A stretch of 64,000 bases of DNA from Dactylosporangium sp040605635 (GTDB lineage Bacteria; Actinomycetota; Actinomycetes; Mycobacteriales; Micromonosporaceae), in contig NZ_JBEXDG010000014.1 in the NCBI RefSeq assembly GCF_040605635.1, positions 1 to 64,000 of the forward strand, read 5' to 3'. The translations under genes were made by a program, and so were the position numbers. This document shows positions 61,454-64,000 of this stretch, one piece after another. How positions within the stretch are numbered: the stretch's first letter is position 1; every line of letters begins with the position of its first letter. The notes under the pieces were generated by a model. It was not told the origin of the DNA. It saw nothing but the letters and a program-made list of their open reading frames with translations, and made no database searches.

Positions 61454-62350
61454 TCAGATCCGGGTGCGCGCCAGGAACTCGCTGGTCAGCTGCTGGAACT
61501 CGTATCGTAGGGTCTCGATCGACGCGGTGCCGGGCGGGGCGAGGACGACGGGGAGGCTGCGCTCGCCGGCGTCGGTGACGGCGGTCTTGTTGTCGCGGAC
61601 CGTCTGGCGGAAGACGGGGATCTCGATGCGGGAGGTCTCGTTGACCGACGTGCGCTGCGAGATGAGGGGGCCGGCGCCGGTGTACTGGACCATCGTGTAC
61701 ACGACGCCGACGATCTCGGGGTTGATCGGGTGGGGGGCGACGGCGTTGTACTCCTCGACGAGGCGGGTCATGCGGGCCCGCAGGTAGTCGATGCCGCGGG
61801 TGGACAGGTAGTCGGGGCGGGCCGGGACGATGACGTGGTCGCTGGCGACCATCGCGGTGCGGGTGACCATGTTGAAGTTGGGCGCGCAGTCGATGAGGAT
61901 CGAGTCGTAGCCGTCGAACGCGTGGTCGGTGAGGGCGTCGGCGACGAGCCGGTGCACCGGCAGGTAGCGGGGGTTGCCGGTCTGCAGCCGGGCGCCGCCC
62001 AGCGCCGCGGCCAGGTTGAGGTCGACCTCGATGAGCCCGAGGTCCCCGGCGAGCAGGTCCAGCCGGCCGCCGAGGGGCTGCACCACGGCGTTGACCTCGC
62101 GCGGGCTCACCACGTACTTGTGCAGCGGCTCGGCGACGCGGGTGGCGAGGTACCCGTCGAACCACGGCAGGATCGTGGGCCGGGACTCGAACTCGGCGGG
62201 CCGGTAGAACGAGAACGTGAGGCTCGCCTGCGGGTCGAGGTCGATGAGCAGGACCTTGCGCCCGCGGGCGGCGAGCTCGGCGCCGATGTTGGCCGTCAGT
62301 GTGGTCTTGCCGACCCCGCCCTTGTAGTTGATCACGGAGACCACGCTCAT
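61454..62350 (-). CDS. ParA/MinD-family ATPase
   Basis: A 298-residue ATPase with the deviant Walker A INYKGGVGKTTLTANIGAEL (about 7-26), VLLIDLDPQASLTFSFY (A'), YDSILIDCAPNFNMVTR (Walker B) and VPARPDYLSTRGIDYL. ParA-type enzymes position plasmids, chromosomes or protein cargo. No parB gene or parS site is visible; the SAP-like gene is the only partner. Its ATG at 62350 overlaps the stop of a 30-codon mini-ORF. Text further upstream is in another frame from the mini-ORF and is not conserved. Confidence 0.88.
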   Translation of the reverse strand: MSVVSVINYKGGVGKTTLTANIGAELAARGRKVLLIDLDPQASLTFSFYRPAEFESRPTILPWFDGYLATRVAEPLHKYVVSPREVNAVVQPLGGRLDLLAGDLGLIEVDLNLAAALGGARLQTGNPRYLPVHRLVADALTDHAFDGYDSILIDCAPNFNMVTRTAMVASDHVIVPARPDYLSTRGIDYLRARMTRLVEEYNAVAPHPINPEIVGVVYTMVQYTGAGPLISQRTSVNETSRIEIPVFRQTVRDNKTAVTDAGERSLPVVLAPPGTASIETLRYEFQQLTSEFLARTRI

Positions 62351-62439
62351 GCCGCCGCCTCCGCTGACGCTCCAGCGTCGGCCTGAGCCAGTAGCCGCGT
62401 CATGATTCGCGGCCCTCCGCTGCGCTCCAGCCCGCTCAT
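62347..62439 (-). CDS. 30-codon mini-ORF ahead of the ParA gene (copy B of the repeat family)
   Basis: Exactly 31 codons: starts MSGLERSGGPRIM and ends ADAGASAEAAA. The TGA overlaps the ParA start (ATGA). It is flanked by the 8-bp direct repeat CGCTCATG (62344-62351 and 62433-62440, plus-strand reading). Its DNA is about 70 percent like the ddaH-rocD mini-ORF, sharing GGAGCGCAGCG, TCAGGCCGACGC and GCGGAGG-GGCGGCATGA. Two compensating 1-bp indels keep the length at 93 bp while changing the middle of the peptide. Confidence 0.68.
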   Translation of the reverse strand: MSGLERSGGPRIMTRLLAQADAGASAEAAA

Positions 62440-62534
62440 GGCAGCAGCATGACATCGGCGCGTGCCGTTGTCGTCCCTCGATCGTGGCGGTTAGGCTGTC
62501 TTTCCTATCTGTGAACTAGGTAAGGGGGCGGGGG

Positions 62535-63467
62535 ATGGCGTTACCGGACTTCCTGGTCGCCGGGGTACCGAAGGCCGGCACCTCGGCGCTGCACGCGGCA
62601 CTGGTGCGACACCCGCAGCTGTTCCTGCCGGAGGTCAAGGAACCCAAGTTCTTCCTGTCCGACGGCCCGCCGCCCGACCGCGGCGGGCCCGGCGACCGGC
62701 AGACCTACCAGGAGCACGTGTGGCGGCGCGCGGACTACGAGGCCCTGTTCGCCCCGGCGCCGCAGGGCACGCTGCGCGGCGAGGCGACGCCGTTCTACCT
62801 GTACGACCTGGCGTCGCACGATCGCATCCAGCGCCTGATCCCCGCCGCGAAGATCGTCCTGGTGCTCCGCGACCCCGTCGACCGCGCCCACTCCAACTGG
62901 TCCCACCTGTGGGGCGCCGGCCTGGAGCCCGAGGCGGACTTCCTGCGCGCCGTCGAGCTGGAGGAGACCCGCAGGGCCGCCGGCTGGGCGGACTTCTGGC
63001 ACTACACGGCGCTCGGGCACTACGGCAGCCAGCTCCGGCACCTGCTCCAGCGCTTCCCGCGGGAGCAGGTGCTGCTGCTGCGGTACAAGAGCCTCCGCGA
63101 CGATCCGGGCGCCACCGTGGACCGGGTCTGCGCCTTCCTGGGCGTCGCCACCGGGCACGTCGCGCGGATCCCGCCGGAGAACGTCCGCCGGTACGTCGCC
63201 GACACGCGGGCCAACGCGGGCCTGCGCTTCCTGCTGCGCAACGGTGGGAAGATCGGGCATCGCTTCCCCGTGCCGGTGCGCCGGGCGTTCAGCACCCCGC
63301 TGCTCGCGCTGCTGCACCGTGAGCACGGCCGGCGACCCAGGGTCACCGCCGAGCAGCGTGCCGCGCTGCTGCCACGGTTCGCCGAGGACATCGAGCTGCT
63401 GCAGGAGGTCTCCGGCGAGTCGTACGCCGACTGGCTGAGCCTCGAGCACGCCAGCAACTACCACTAG
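62535..63467 (+). CDS. Sulfotransferase
   Basis: A 310-residue PAPS-dependent sulfotransferase. The 5'-phosphosulfate loop is FLVAGVPKAGTSALHAALVR (about 6-25) and the 3'-phosphate loop IVLVLRDPVDRAHSNWSHLW (about 108-127). LLLRYKSLRDDPGATVDRVC is the usual C-terminal strand-helix. It resembles bacterial sulfotransferase-1/3 family members acting on glycans, lipids or small molecules; the acceptor is unknown. The next gene starts 9 bp after the stop, so they likely form an operon. Confidence 0.88.
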   Translation: MALPDFLVAGVPKAGTSALHAALVRHPQLFLPEVKEPKFFLSDGPPPDRGGPGDRQTYQEHVWRRADYEALFAPAPQGTLRGEATPFYLYDLASHDRIQRLIPAAKIVLVLRDPVDRAHSNWSHLWGAGLEPEADFLRAVELEETRRAAGWADFWHYTALGHYGSQLRHLLQRFPREQVLLLRYKSLRDDPGATVDRVCAFLGVATGHVARIPPENVRRYVADTRANAGLRFLLRNGGKIGHRFPVPVRRAFSTPLLALLHREHGRRPRVTAEQRAALLPRFAEDIELLQEVSGESYADWLSLEHASNYH

Positions 63468-63476
63468 GAGCTTCTC

Positions 63477-64000
63477 TTGGTCGCGCTGCCCCGCCTGACA
63501 GGTTCCGCCGTCGTCGTCGCCCCGCCCGCCGGCGGCCCCGGCAACTGGGCCGGCGGCCCGAGCGCCGTCACGCACGATGCGTCGGTGTTCCTGGCGTACC
63601 GGCTGCGCAGGCCGATCGGCTCGGGCCGCGGGTACGCCAACGTCATCGCCCGCGCCGACGACGGCGTGCACTTCACCACGGTCTCCGAGGTGTCCAGGGA
63701 ACGCTTCGGTGGCGCGTCCCTGGAACGCCCCGCACTCGTCGTCACCCCCGAGGGCAGATGGCGCCTGTACGTGAGTGTCGCCACCCCCGGCACGAAACAC
63801 TGGCGGGTGGACCTCCTGGAGGCCGACGAGCCCGGGAAGCTCGGCGAGGCACCGGCGCTCACGGTCCTGCCCGGCTCGGACGAGATCGGCGTCAAGGACC
63901 CGGTCCTGCACTTCGACGGCCACCGCTGGCACCTGTGGGCGTCGGCGCACCCGCTGGAGACCGCCGAGCACGCCGACCGCATGTCCACGTGGTACGCCAC
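63477..64000 (+). CDS. Propeller-like protein, cut by the window end
   Basis: An open frame from TTG 63477, set by AGGAG (63466-63470), to the window edge; 174 residues are visible and no stop is reached. Text such as VTHDASVFLAYRLRRPIGSG, GYANVIARADDGVHFTTVSE, LERPALVVTPEGRWRLYVSV and IGVKDPVLHFDGHRWHLWAS has the repeated blade pattern of GH43-like or five-bladed beta-propellers. The activity cannot be named from the fragment. It is coupled in position to the sulfotransferase. Confidence 0.7.
   Translation, partial: MVALPRLTGSAVVVAPPAGGPGNWAGGPSAVTHDASVFLAYRLRRPIGSGRGYANVIARADDGVHFTTVSEVSRERFGGASLERPALVVTPEGRWRLYVSVATPGTKHWRVDLLEADEPGKLGEAPALTVLPGSDEIGVKDPVLHFDGHRWHLWASAHPLETAEHADRMSTWYA

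Overview
The window reads as chromosomal DNA of a high-GC actinomycete, most likely a member of the Micromonosporaceae (inference). Grounds: very high GC with many GTG and TTG starts, a FasR-FabD-FabH-AcpP-FabF cluster with a DUF3145 gene nearby, a SARP/AfsR-type regulator, a SigB/SigF-type sigma factor, and many secreted enzymes. No phage, transposase, rRNA, tRNA or CRISPR array was seen. One run of 99 Ns (33197-33295) is an assembly gap inside a tandem repeat.

Layout. 0.3-3.6 kb: a winged-helix protein, a Clp-N-domain protein and a small HTH protein, divergent from a 2OG-Fe(II) oxygenase across a doubled palindrome. 3.7-8.0 kb: a small membrane protein, an LCP wall-polymer ligase, a DinB-like protein, a putative phosphatase and a secreted S1 protease. 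8.1-12.9 kb: an AfsR-like regulator facing a DrrAB-type exporter. 13.0-17.6 kb: cysteine dioxygenase/rhodanese/Smr, an AMIN-like lipoprotein, a DUF6401-like protein and a membrane M28 peptidase, then 1.1 kb without a convincing gene. 18.7-25 kb: two unknown proteins, a multidomain SpoIIE-type protein, a GT4 glycosyltransferase and a sigma factor. 25-27 kb: a four-gene operon (hemerythrin, nucleotidyltransferase, BON-like, metallophosphoesterase). 27.5-31 kb: dimethylargininase and ornithine aminotransferase, convergent with nitric oxide synthase oxygenase. 31-41.5 kb: a galactose island made of a CUT2 sugar ABC transporter resembling the galactofuranose system YtfQRT-YjfF, a GH27 alpha-galactosidase, GalK, GalT and a DeoR regulator. 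41.7-47.7 kb: a HelD/HelR-like ATPase, DedA, a saccharopine-dehydrogenase-like protein and a hydrolase with a repeat tail. 48-58.6 kb: DUF3145, a GH3 lipoprotein, a PIG-L/propeller fusion, the fatty-acid synthesis cluster with its regulator, and a GH5 enzyme. 58.7-64 kb: a second HelD-like ATPase, a ParA/SAP-like pair, a sulfotransferase and a truncated propeller-like protein.

The most unusual signal is a family of 84-93 bp mini-ORFs found at three places: between ddaH and rocD, ahead of the ParA gene, and as a tandem array between the sugar ABC ATPase and its permease. Each ends in an ATGA that contains the start codon of the next gene, and two also begin in the ATGA that ends the previous gene. 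Each lies between 8-9 bp direct repeats centred on ATGA and carries a purine-rich, Shine-Dalgarno-like stretch just before the next start. The DNA is clearly related among copies while the peptide drifts. This looks like a small repeat that splits ATGA stop/start junctions while keeping the genes translationally coupled. A second trend is decayed or exact duplication of gene 3' ends, seen at five or more genes.
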